Shown here: positions 1-9,749 of the stretch, in pieces | How the letters are laid out: the number at the start of each line of letters is the position of its first letter | Numbering within the stretch: the stretch's first letter is position 1 | Notes under the pieces: model-generated | Databases searched by the model: none | Seen by the model: the letters and a program-made list of their open reading frames with translations, nothing else | What the model was told of the DNA's origin: nothing | Made by a program: the position numbers and the translations under genes | DNA from: an uncultured Bacilli bacterium | Lineage (GTDB): Bacteria; Bacillota_I; Bacilli_A; ML615J-28; CAG-698 | Assembly (NCBI GenBank): GCA_947624315.1 | Contig: CANQJU010000008.1 | Coordinates: 1 to 14,698, forward strand | Direction of reading: 5' to 3' | DNA length: 14,698 nucleotides

Positions 1-32
1 AAAAAATTGTGGGTTAAAATATCCACAATTTT
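1..32 (-). terminator. Intrinsic terminator of the gyrase operon
   Basis: Read leftward, the stem AAAATTGTGG / CCACAATTTT (arms at 23-32 and 3-12, 10-nt loop at 13-22) runs into a T-tract at the window edge. It lies about 75 bases beyond the gyrA stop codon. The same hairpin lies beyond jag at 14667-14698. Confidence 0.8.
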
Positions 33-77
33 CTTTTTTTGCATTTAACAAAAATATAATTTGTCAACGTTCTGAGG
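1..77. repeat. Left copy of a 77-bp terminal inverted repeat
   Basis: Bases 1-77 are the exact reverse complement of 14622-14698. Identity stops sharply at base 78 (TTA here against AGA in the other copy). Both copies lie just beyond the 3' end of an outward-reading gene, gyrA here and jag on the right, and both contain the same terminator hairpin plus a TTGACA-containing stretch. Because the match runs to the very end of the window, the true repeat probably continues outside it. Its identity is unknown. Confidence 0.97.
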
Positions 78-99
78 TTATTTTAAAGCAAATAACCTC
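74..99 (-). other. Hairpin just after the gyrA stop codon
   Basis: The arms GAGGTTATT (74-82) and AATAACCTC (91-99) form a perfect 9-bp stem with an 8-nt loop, nine bases after the gyrA stop. No T-tract follows it on the leftward transcript, so it looks more like a 3'-end stabilising structure than a terminator. Its outer four bases lie inside the 77-bp repeat and the rest lies outside. Confidence 0.6.
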
Positions 100-107
100 T
101 TACTTTT

Positions 108-2774
108 TTATTCATTATCATCTTCATCTAAGAATGTGTAATCTTCATCAAACTGGAATTCTTCTTTGTATTCAGCATCATCTGGAATTTCCTCTTCTTC
201 ATTTCGAGGAACAATAGCGATAGTTGATGCACTGTGTCCCTCATTAAGTTTGATAATACATACACCTTGTGTATCACGACCAACTGTTAATATTTGATCA
301 AGATGAGTTCTAATAATCATACCTTTATCAGTAACTACTAATAAATCTTCATCGCCTCTAACTGTTGTTAATGAGACCATCTTACCATTTTTAGCTGTGA
401 TATTTAAAGCTTTTACTCCTTTGCCACCACGTACTTGTACACGGAAAGCATCAACATTGGTTCTCTTTCCATATCCTTTTTCAGTAACGATAACAATTTC
501 ATCACCATCGGTATTAACAATTGCCATACCAATCATTCTTTCGTTTTCAGCAACTTTAATTCCTCTAACTCCAGCTGATATTCTTCCCATTGGACGAATG
601 TCACTTTCACTAAAACGAATTGCTTTACCGTTTGATGCTCCTAAGATAATGTCTTTTTCACCATCAGTTATACCAACGCTGAATAGCTCATCACCTTCAT
701 TTAATAGAATAGCTTTAATACCATTTGTACGAATATTATTGAAAGCAGATATTTCTGTTTTCTTAACCAAACCTTGACGAGTACCAAAGATGAAGAAACC
801 ATCTTGTAGAGTTTCCATATTAACATTAAGCACTGCAGCAAGTTTTTCATTTGGTTCAAAATTCAATAAATTGACAATTGGAAGACCCTTAGCGGTTCTA
901 CTAGAATATGGAACTTGGAAGGCTTTTAAGCGATATACTTTACCAAACGTTGAGAAGAATAATAATGTGTCATGAGTTGATGTAAATAATACTCTATCAA
1001 CAAAATCATCATCTGACATTTTGGCCCCTGTTACTCCTTTTCCTCCACGATTTTGAGCACGATATGTATCAACAGTCATTCTCTTGACATATCCTTTATT
1101 AGTAACAGTAATTATAACATCTTCTTCAGGAATTAAATCAGCATCTTCAATTTCTAAGTCTTCACTTAAACTAATTTCTGTACGTCTTTCATCGCCAAAG
1201 CGTTCTTTAATGTCAAGCAATTCGTTCATGAGAATTTCTTGCTTTTTAACATTGCTCTTTAAGATTTCTTTGTATTCAGCAATACTCTTGCGAAGTGATG
1301 CCAATTCTTCTTTAATCTTATCAACTTCTAATCCAGTTAAACGCTGTAACCTCATATCCAAAATGGCTTTAGTTTGAGCATCGGTCAAATTGAAATTAAT
1401 CATCAAAGATTTACTAGCTTCTTCAGGTGTTTTAGATTTTTTAATTATTTGAATAACTTCATCAATATTGCCTAAAGCAATAAGCAAACCTTCTAAAATA
1501 TGAGCACGAGCTTCGGCTTTTTCTAAGTCAAATTTTGTTCTTCTTGTTATAACTTCTATTTGATGATCAACATAGCATACAAGCATTTCTTTTAAGTTTA
1601 ATACTTTTGGTTGACCTTTAACAATTGCTAGCATACTTACACCAAATGTAGATTGCAATTGTGTATGTTTATATAAGTTATTTAAAATAACATTAGGATT
1701 TACATCACGTCTCAATTCAACAACAATGCGAATACCTTTACGGTTTGTTTCATCTTGCAAACCAACAATACCATCAATTATCTTTTCCTTAACAGTTTCA
1801 GCTATTCTTTCAATTAAACGAGCTTTATTAACTTGATAAGGGATTTCTGTAATAATAATATTGTGTTTTCCACTTGTTTCTGTTTCCTTAATTTCACACT
1901 TACCACGAACAGTAATGGCTCCAGTTCCTGTCATATATGATTTTCTAACTTGTGAAATACCCATAATACATCCACCTGTTGGAAAATCTGGGCCTTTAAT
2001 ATAAGTCATTAATCCTTCAATAGATATATCAGGATTTTTCATATATGCTAGGATACCATCAATTACTTCTCCTAAATTATGAGGAGGAATATTAGTAGCC
2101 ATACCAACAGCAATACCTTGTGAACCATTTACTAAAATATTAGGAAAACGACAAGGTAATACAACTGGTTCGTTTTCATTTCCATCATAGTTAGGTTGGA
2201 AATCAACAGTGTTTTTATATAAATCACGGACAATTTCCATAGCTATTTTACTCATTCTCGCTTCGGTATAACGCATGGCAGCAGCAGGGTCACCATCGAT
2301 TGTACCAAAGTTACCTTGACCATCAACTAATGGATAACGATAGCTAAAATCTTGAGCCATTCTAACCATGGCATCATAAATAGCTGAGTCACCATGTGGG
2401 TGATATTTACCCATTACGTCACCAGCAATTCTCGCTGATTTTTTGGTTGGCTTATCATATGTTATACCTAAATCATTCATTGCGTATAATATACGACGAT
2501 GAACTGGTTTCATTCCATCTCTTACATCTGGCAAAGCACGAGCAACAATTACACTCATTGCATAGCTTAGAAAAGATGTACGCATTTCTCTTGCTAAATC
2601 TACCTCTTTAACTCCGCCAAAGTGGTGACCATCAATTACATTGTCTTCGGGATTATCAATTTCTTCTAGCACTTCTGAATCTTGTGAACCATTTTCGTTA
2701 TTTTCTCCGTTTGTTTCATTTTCTTCATCAAGATCCTTTTCTTCGGAAGTCTTATCATCAAATTCTTTTTCCAC
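108..2774 (-). CDS. gyrA: DNA gyrase subunit A
   Basis: Breakage-reunion subunit of DNA gyrase, which introduces negative supercoils as an A2B2 complex with GyrB. Numbering from GTG 2774: the conserved core begins at [11 protein letters not shown] (about 63), the active-site Tyr is Y169 ([10 protein letters not shown]), and the quinolone-region positions equivalent to E. coli Ser83 and Asp87 are S130 and D134 ([10 protein letters not shown]), i.e. wild type. A GyrA-box QNRGGKG near residue 573 and further blade motifs (RGGKG near 778) identify GyrA rather than ParC. The C-terminal tail is acidic. The reading frame is open to GTG 2786, but that codon overlaps the gyrB stop and has no Shine-Dalgarno. 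AGGTGGTG six bases before GTG 2774 favours that start (888 aa). An acidic, Asn/Glu-rich N-terminal extension of about 46 residues beyond typical GyrA is unusual. Last gene of the operon. Confidence 0.97.
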   Translation of the reverse strand: MEKEFDDKTSEEKDLDEENETNGENNENGSQDSEVLEEIDNPEDNVIDGHHFGGVKEVDLAREMRTSFLSYAMSVIVARALPDVRDGMKPVHRRILYAMNDLGITYDKPTKKSARIAGDVMGKYHPHGDSAIYDAMVRMAQDFSYRYPLVDGQGNFGTIDGDPAAAMRYTEARMSKIAMEIVRDLYKNTVDFQPNYDGNENEPVVLPCRFPNILVNGSQGIAVGMATNIPPHNLGEVIDGILAYMKNPDISIEGLMTYIKGPDFPTGGCIMGISQVRKSYMTGTGAITVRGKCEIKETETSGKHNIIITEIPYQVNKARLIERIAETVKEKIIDGIVGLQDETNRKGIRIVVELRRDVNPNVILNNLYKHTQLQSTFGVSMLAIVKGQPKVLNLKEMLVCYVDHQIEVITRRTKFDLEKAEARAHILEGLLIALGNIDEVIQIIKKSKTPEEASKSLMINFNLTDAQTKAILDMRLQRLTGLEVDKIKEELASLRKSIAEYKEILKSNVKKQEILMNELLDIKERFGDERRTEISLSEDLEIEDADLIPEEDVIITVTNKGYVKRMTVDTYRAQNRGGKGVTGAKMSDDDFVDRVLFTSTHDTLLFFSTFGKVYRLKAFQVPYSSRTAKGLPIVNLLNFEPNEKLAAVLNVNMETLQDGFFIFGTRQGLVKKTEISAFNNIRTNGIKAILLNEGDELFSVGITDGEKDIILGASNGKAIRFSESDIRPMGRISAGVRGIKVAENERMIGMAIVNTDGDEIVIVTEKGYGKRTNVDAFRVQVRGGKGVKALNITAKNGKMVSLTTVRGDEDLLVVTDKGMIIRTHLDQILTVGRDTQGVCIIKLNEGHSASTIAIVPRNEEEEIPDDAEYKEEFQFDEDYTFLDEDDNE

Positions 2775-2786
2775 TTTTTTCACCAC

Positions 2787-5776
<2,990 letters not shown>

Positions 5777-5779
5777 ACT

Positions 5780-5986
5780 TTATTTTACCTGGTATTTAAC
5801 CCCGAAAACTTCTACAATATCGTCTTTGTATAGTTTTCTTCCTCTTCGATTCTCTTTTTCGTTGTTAACTAACGCATAGTTTTCTTGTAAAAAGAACTTT
5901 GCCATAGCTCCATTACTTATTATTCCAACAAATTTTAAAAATTGGCCTAAAGTTATATATTCTGTAGTAATAGCAACTTCTTTCAT
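5780..5986 (-). CDS. yaaA: S4-domain RNA-binding protein, YaaA/RlbA type
   Basis: Small protein of 68 aa that is almost entirely an S4-like RNA-binding fold (TLGQFLKFVGIISNGAMAKFFL, then VNNEKENRRGRKLYKDDIVEV). In Bacillota this gene sits between dnaN and recF and is linked to ribosome assembly. Here it still precedes recF by 3 bases, but is separated from dnaN by the 1.5-kb repeat region and the rhh-parA operon. The start ATG is preceded by AGAGG at suitable spacing, and a promoter lies about 25 bases further upstream, making it the first gene of the gyrase operon. Confidence 0.92.
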   Translation of the reverse strand: MKEVAITTEYITLGQFLKFVGIISNGAMAKFFLQENYALVNNEKENRRGRKLYKDDIVEVFGVKYQVK

Positions 5987-6011
5987 AAAAAACCTCTTTT
6001 TCTATATATTT

Positions 6012-6040
6012 ATTATACCATATATTTATTGATTTTTAAA
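6012..6040 (-). promoter_or_regulatory. Promoter of the yaaA-recF-gyrB-gyrA operon
   Basis: On the minus strand a perfect TATAAT (complement of 6012-6017) is preceded by TGG, giving an extended -10, and 17 bases upstream lies TTTAAA (6035-6040), a 4/6 match to -35. It is the only good promoter seen upstream of the operon and lies about 25 bases before the yaaA start codon. It does not overlap the repeats, which begin near 6130. Confidence 0.75.
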
Positions 6041-6129
6041 GAACTTTTTAATATTTTTGTTAATAAAATGAGCTTTTTAGAACCTCATTATTTACTAATT
6101 TAATTAATTTCTTTATTCCTAATTAATTT

Positions 6130-6830
6130 TTTTACATTTTTATGTATTTATGTATGGTTTTAATACAATTATAATTAGCAAATCCTATAAATTTAAAGTT
6201 AAAATCTTTAATTTTATACATAAATACATATTTATTTATTGATCTTGTCGTTAAAATAGTAATTTTTTTATGTACTCTATGTTTTCTTGCATTTAAACAA
6301 TTAAAAAAACAGCTAAAAAGCATTAAGAAAACAGTTTTGTTAAAGAATAAATTATATTTTTGAACCATAAATACATAAATATGTATAGTTTAAAAGCAAA
6401 TAAACATTAATTTTTAATATTTTTATACATAAATACATAAAAATGTATATTAACAAAGATAACTTCATCATAATTAGAGATTTTAATAATTAATTTCATG
6501 CAAAAAAACTCTAAATATATACATATTTATGTATACTTTTAATAAAAGTTCTGTTTTTTGGTATGTAAAACCATATTTATGTATAGTTTTTCTTAAGATT
6601 TTTTAAAATTTTAAAATATTTTTATACATAAATATGTATTTACATAAATATTTTTATTTTTTTGCTTGTAAATATTTGCATTTTTACATAAATATGTATA
6701 AATTTAAAGAATTTTTTTGATATTTTTTTATGTATTTACGTATTTACATAATTTTTTTGATTTTTTTATTGCGTAAATATTTATGTATATACATAAAAAT
6801 TGAATATTTTTTTAAATATTTACATAATTA
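6130..6830. repeat. Dense TACATAAATATGTA palindromic repeat array (candidate centromere)
   Basis: A non-coding, extremely AT-rich stretch with at least ten copies of a palindromic motif, consensus TACATAAATATGTA, and its direct-repeat variant TACATAAATACATA. Clear copies: 6141-6156, 6215-6230, 6366-6387, 6424-6449, 6516-6535, 6572-6585, 6623-6650 (two abutting), 6685-6700, 6729-6750, 6780-6797 (perfect 18-bp palindrome) and 6815-6830. Spacing is irregular and orientation mixed. The same motif flanks the rhh-parA operon. Iterated sites next to a ribbon-helix-helix gene and a ParA gene are the usual form of a type Ib plasmid centromere; that function is inferred. The short reading frames across this stretch are made of the repeats themselves and have no ribosome-binding site. 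Confidence 0.85.
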
Positions 6831-6844
6831 TGGTTTTATTTCTA

Positions 6845-6873
6845 TTGCTTAATTTTAAAATTTATGGTATAAT
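6845..6873 (+). promoter_or_regulatory. Strong sigma-A-type promoter reading toward rhh-parA
   Basis: TTGCTT (6845-6850), a 17-base spacer, then a perfect TATAAT (6868-6873) preceded by TGG (extended -10). It begins right after the main repeat array. No gene starts for almost 590 bases downstream. It therefore drives either a non-coding RNA or the rhh-parA operon with a very long leader. Confidence 0.65.
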
Positions 6874-7350
6874 ACGCATATAAAGTTGAATTTTTATTTT
6901 TGTCTAAAAAATTTTTGGGATTTTTAATTATTTTTTAGCGATCCAGAGGCAAAAACATTGTAAATATTCACATATATACATAAAAGAATAAATATTTATT
7001 TATGTTTATATTTAAAAACTTAAATATTTATTTACATATTTACGTAAATATTTACGATTTTTGGGTTAAAATTCTCATTTTTAGGGTCCAAAAACCTCAA
7101 AAAAGGGCAAAAATGACCTCTCCAAAATTTCGGCTAGGTTGTTTTTTTACCCCCTCCCCTTATAATTTTCAACGTTTAAGCCGAAAATCGATTGTAGACG
7201 AAATTTTTAAGGGATTTTAAGGAGTTAAAGATTTATTTTAAAAGTTTTACCCCAAAATTCCAAAAACCTTTGAAAAAATTAAATTTTTTGATCTTTTTTT
7301 AATTCTAAAAATTGGCCAAAAAATATGGTTTTTAAGGCAAAAATAAGCAA
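6874..7350 (+). other. Non-coding stretch with hairpins; possible structured leader or small RNA
   Basis: About 480 bases downstream of a strong promoter without a convincing gene; a 72-codon frame at 7002-7220 has no ribosome-binding site and no recognisable protein features. Part of it (about 7060-7200) is visibly less AT-rich than its flanks. Two possible stems stand out: TCATTTTT (7075-7082) with AAAAATGA (7109-7116), and TTTCGGCT (7128-7135) with AGCCGAAA (7179-7186), the latter extended inward by GTTG (7138-7141) with CAAC (7170-7173). A third weaker hairpin lies near 7314-7337. It matches no RNA family I can recognise. Confidence 0.4.
6968..7054. repeat. Second, degenerate cluster of TACATAAA-type repeats
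   Basis: Repeat-like words CATATATACATAAA near 6971-6984 and TTACATATTTACGTAAATA near 7032-7050, the latter containing the palindrome TTTACGTAAA. They sit within the presumed transcript from the 6868 promoter. They are more diverged than the copies at 6130-6830. Confidence 0.6.
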
Positions 7351-7360
7351 TTTGTAAATA

Positions 7361-7440
7361 AAAACATAATTATGTATTTATGGAAATATTTAAATCTTTA
7401 AATATTTATTTATGTTTTTATGTATATACATAAATAAATA
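7361..7440. promoter_or_regulatory. Repeat cluster and perfect palindrome at the rhh-parA operator
   Basis: Just before the ribosome-binding site of the rhh gene lie ACATAATTATGTATTTATGG (7364-7383), TTATTTATG near 7407-7414 and the perfect 18-bp palindrome TTTATGTATATACATAAA (7417-7434). The identical palindrome occurs in the main array at 6780-6797. A weak promoter (TTGTAA 7352-7357, 17 bases, TATTTA 7375-7380) overlaps the cluster. Binding of the RHH protein here would repress its own operon, as ParG and omega proteins do; this is inferred from position. Confidence 0.6.
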
Positions 7441-7462
7441 AGAGAAAGTGAGGATAAAAATT

Positions 7463-7699
7463 ATGAATAACGACAATTTACCATTCAAAAAAAGAACCAA
7501 TCCATTAGATTCACGTGTTTCCCCTATTAGCTCCCCAATTAAGAGCGTAGCAGCTGCAAATGATCGTGTAAAATACACAGCTACTATGGATAAGGAACTA
7601 AGAAAAAGACTAAAATATGCTGCTGCAAAGCGCGATATTCAAATTTCACAGTATATTGAGGAAGCAGTTATGGCCAGATTAGAAAGAGACGGTGAATAA
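7463..7699 (+). CDS. Ribbon-helix-helix protein, candidate ParG/omega-like centromere-binding protein
   Basis: Small basic protein of 78 aa. Residues 1-34 look disordered (Asn, Pro, Ser and Lys rich). They are followed by a typical ribbon-helix-helix unit: strand RVKYTATM (35-42), helix DKELRKRLKYAAAKRD (43-58), helix ISQYIEEAVMARLERD (61-76). RHH proteins dimerise and insert the paired strands in the DNA major groove at short palindromes. A mobile N-terminal tail before the RHH is the layout of ParG, whose tail Arg stimulates the partner ATPase; R11 and R18 are candidates here. The frame is open to GTG 7448, but that codon lies in the Shine-Dalgarno GTGAGG, so ATG 7463 is the start. It ends 2 bases before parA. 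An antitoxin or plasmid copy-control repressor is the main alternative, but the parA partner and repeats argue for partition. Confidence 0.85.
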   Translation: MNNDNLPFKKRTNPLDSRVSPISSPIKSVAAANDRVKYTATMDKELRKRLKYAAAKRDIQISQYIEEAVMARLERDGE

Positions 7700-7701
7700 A
7701 A

Positions 7702-8487
7702 ATGTCTATTATTTCTACTTTTTGCAAAAAAGGTGGTGTAGGAAAGAGCACTTTTATTGGTTTTTTAGCTCATTTTTATGCAAAGCAAGGAAAAAAGGTA
7801 TTAATTATTAGTGCAGATGACCAAAATAGCATTTTTAAGATCTTTGGAGCCTCTGATAAGATCTATGAAGAGCAAGATAACTTCTTTGAATACCTATTTA
7901 CAGGCCAAGCTGAGCTCGGTGACGTCCTAATTCCGGTAAGAGATAACCTATATTTAATAAAAACATTGAATACAGAGCAACTTTCTTATCAATTAACGCT
8001 TAATAGAAGCCAAGAAAAGGCTATTCGTAGTATTATTAATGAATATTCAACTTATTTTGATTATATTTTTGTGGATTTCCCTCCATCAAGCAACCGTTTA
8101 TCAGAAGTTTTACTAGATTTAAGCGATTATATCTTTATTGTTGTTGGTCTTGATATCCTTGGAGTTGATGGATTTTTCAATACAATCCAATATTTTATCG
8201 ATAGAGACCTAGATTTATCTAAAATTCGCTACATTGTACCTAATGGATTTAGCGCAAATCGTCGTGCACCAAAGATTTCTTTAGAGATTTTAACAAATCA
8301 AGCTAAAGATTTCACTAAAAATGCGGAAGTTTTGCCTCCATTACATGATAAATCAATAATAAAGAACCTTCAAGAGAAGGGAATAAGCGTTTATGATGAT
8401 GTTGAACTTGAACGTTATGATAGAGATCAACGTGAAATCCTTCGTAAAGACCTTGCTGAACTATTTAAATTAATAAATGTTGACTAA
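7702..8487 (+). CDS. parA: ParA-family partition ATPase without N-terminal HTH
   Basis: Deviant-Walker ATPase of 261 aa. Walker A with signature lysine KGGVGKST (10-17) lies at the extreme N-terminus, so there is no HTH domain as in type Ia plasmid ParA (P1 ParA/SopA). Walker A' is ISADDQNS (36-43), with Ser at the first Asp of the usual DxD but the second Asp and Gln kept. Walker B is FVDFPPSS (123-130, Asp125). Such ATPases bind DNA non-specifically when ATP-loaded and move cargo along the nucleoid under control of a centromere-binding partner. It begins 2 bases after the rhh stop, with GGTGA upstream. Length is closer to chromosomal Soj (about 250) than to ParF (about 206), but the adjacent partner is an RHH protein, not ParB/Spo0J. 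It is transcribed toward oriC, head-on to replication, unlike the conserved neighbours. Confidence 0.93.
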   Translation: MSIISTFCKKGGVGKSTFIGFLAHFYAKQGKKVLIISADDQNSIFKIFGASDKIYEEQDNFFEYLFTGQAELGDVLIPVRDNLYLIKTLNTEQLSYQLTLNRSQEKAIRSIINEYSTYFDYIFVDFPPSSNRLSEVLLDLSDYIFIVVGLDILGVDGFFNTIQYFIDRDLDLSKIRYIVPNGFSANRRAPKISLEILTNQAKDFTKNAEVLPPLHDKSIIKNLQEKGISVYDDVELERYDRDQREILRKDLAELFKLINVD

Positions 8488-8500
8488 TTAATAAAACATT

Positions 8501-8518
8501 TATACATAAATACATAAA
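8501..8518. repeat. Isolated repeat copy downstream of parA
   Basis: TATACATAAATACATAAA lies 14 bases after the parA stop and before the terminator. It is the same motif as in the array 1.5-2.4 kb away and matches 6215-6230 across TATACATAAATACATA. It puts motif copies on both sides of the two-gene operon, and may mark the right edge of an inserted cassette or a further binding site. Confidence 0.75.
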
Positions 8519-8520
8519 AA

Positions 8521-8552
8521 AAGACACTTTATTTATTAAAGTGCCTTATTTT
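8521..8552. terminator. Bidirectional terminator between parA and dnaN
   Basis: The stem CACTTTA (8525-8531) / TAAAGTG (8537-8543), with a 5-nt loop and extended by AAG/CTT after one mismatch, is followed rightward by a T-rich run and leftward (complement) by a T-tract. It sits between the convergent parA and dnaN genes and can serve both. Confidence 0.8.
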
Positions 8553-8557
8553 TTTAT

Positions 8558-9679
8558 TTAGAATGCTCTTACAGGAAGAATTAATTGGATTAAATTGTGA
8601 TCATATTCTCCTGTTATTATAAAAGGTTTAATTTCTCCAGTGAAATTAATAGTAACTTCAGAGGAATTAAATGATCTTAAAGCCTCTAAAAAGTATTTTG
8701 AGCTAAAAGCAATCTGGAATTGCATTGGTGAAGAACAATCAATAACGTTAAGTTCTTCTTTAGCATCACCAATTTCATTGCTAGTTGAAGCAATTTCTAC
8801 TGTTTTATCAGCTCTTAGAGCAAATTTTACAATATTTGAATCAATATTAGTAAAAATTGAAACTCTTTCAATTGAAGAAATTAAATCATTTTTATTAAAT
8901 TTAACACTTGTAAGGAATTGAGTTGGAATAATTGCATCAACTCGAGGGAAAGTGCCATCAATTAATCTAGTTTGATACTTTAAATCTTTATATTTAAATA
9001 AAACTTTTGTTTTTGTAAAATGAATTTCAACAATTTCTTCGTTCTCATCAATGATTTTATTAAGTTCTTCTAAACTTTTACTAGGAATAACAACCTCTAC
9101 AGGTTGAAGAGGAGATGTAAATTCCATAACTTTTTTAGCTAAACGGAAACTATCAGTAGCTACAACTTGCATTTTATTATCTTTAGCTTGGAAATATACA
9201 CCAGTTAAAATCATTCTAGCCTCAGATATTGAAGCAGCAAATGTTGTTTTACGAATTAGTTGTTTTAAATTTGTAGCATCAATAGTAATAAGTTGAGGTG
9301 ATTCAGTAAAAGAAATAATAGGATAGTTCTCTTTATCCAAGCCTTTTAAAGTGAAATTACTTTTATCAGCTAAAATTTTGATTGAATTGTCTTCATAAGT
9401 GATAAAATCAATGTCTTTAGCTTCGGTTTTTCTTACTAAATCAATTAAATATTTGCCGGGAGCAACAAAAGAACCTTCATCTTGAACCTTTAATTGTCCT
9501 GGATTAACAATTTTTGATTGAATAGAAATCTCGCCATTTGAGGCAGTAATTAAAATGTTGTCTTTAAAAACATCAAATTTAATTCCTGTAAGAACTGGCA
9601 TTTGTACTTTATTAGACAAAGCTTTACTTACGGAGTTTAAATTTTGCAATAACAAATCTCGATTAATTGTGAAATTCAT
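8558..9679 (-). CDS. dnaN: DNA polymerase III beta sliding clamp
   Basis: Ring-shaped processivity clamp of the replicative polymerase, 373 aa, the usual length, comprising three successive clamp domains (about 1-120, 121-245 and 246-373). Family features include the N-terminal INRDLLLQNLNSVSKALS, MPVLTGIKF, the VYFQAKDNKMQVVATDSFRLA region, PSKSLEEL, and the C-terminal LILPVR next to the partner-binding cleft. ATG 9679 is preceded by AAGGAG at good spacing. It follows dnaA by 70 bases in the same direction, as in most Bacillota. The 70-base spacer contains DnaA-box-like words. Confidence 0.97.
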   Translation of the reverse strand: MNFTINRDLLLQNLNSVSKALSNKVQMPVLTGIKFDVFKDNILITASNGEISIQSKIVNPGQLKVQDEGSFVAPGKYLIDLVRKTEAKDIDFITYEDNSIKILADKSNFTLKGLDKENYPIISFTESPQLITIDATNLKQLIRKTTFAASISEARMILTGVYFQAKDNKMQVVATDSFRLAKKVMEFTSPLQPVEVVIPSKSLEELNKIIDENEEIVEIHFTKTKVLFKYKDLKYQTRLIDGTFPRVDAIIPTQFLTSVKFNKNDLISSIERVSIFTNIDSNIVKFALRADKTVEIASTSNEIGDAKEELNVIDCSSPMQFQIAFSSKYFLEALRSFNSSEVTINFTGEIKPFIITGEYDHNLIQLILPVRAF

Positions 9680-9732
9680 AGCATTCTCCTTTATATTATT
9701 TTAAATTATTAACTATTATTATTTATTAAGAG

Positions 9733-9749
9733 TGTGGAAAAGTGAATAA
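9733..9749. promoter_or_regulatory. DnaA-box-like pair in the dnaA-dnaN spacer
   Basis: TGTGGAAAA (9733-9741) and AGTGAATAA (9741-9749) lie immediately after the dnaA stop. The first is one mismatch from the DnaA box TGTGGATAA and identical to two boxes upstream of dnaA; the second has two mismatches. Together they suggest a small second half of a bipartite origin, or regulation of dnaN. Only two weak boxes are present. Confidence 0.5.

Noticed and set aside
6132..6368. 78-codon reading frame on the minus strand within the repeat array
   Set aside because: It is made of the repeats and A/T-rich filler, has no ribosome-binding site and no protein-like composition.
6130..6830. CRISPR array
   Set aside because: Repeats are short palindromes of variable form with irregular, AT-rich spacing, no constant-length spacers and no cas genes.
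7002..7220. 72-codon reading frame on the plus strand
   Set aside because: It starts within degenerate repeats, lacks a Shine-Dalgarno and has no recognisable domain; the region looks more like structured non-coding sequence.
7390..7578. 62-codon minus-strand frame overlapping the rhh start
   Set aside because: Antisense to a well-supported RHH gene, with no ribosome-binding site; a shadow frame.
6130..8518. Integrated plasmid replicon with iterons
   Set aside because: No replication initiator (Rep) gene, relaxase, integrase or transposase is present; only partition-type genes are seen.
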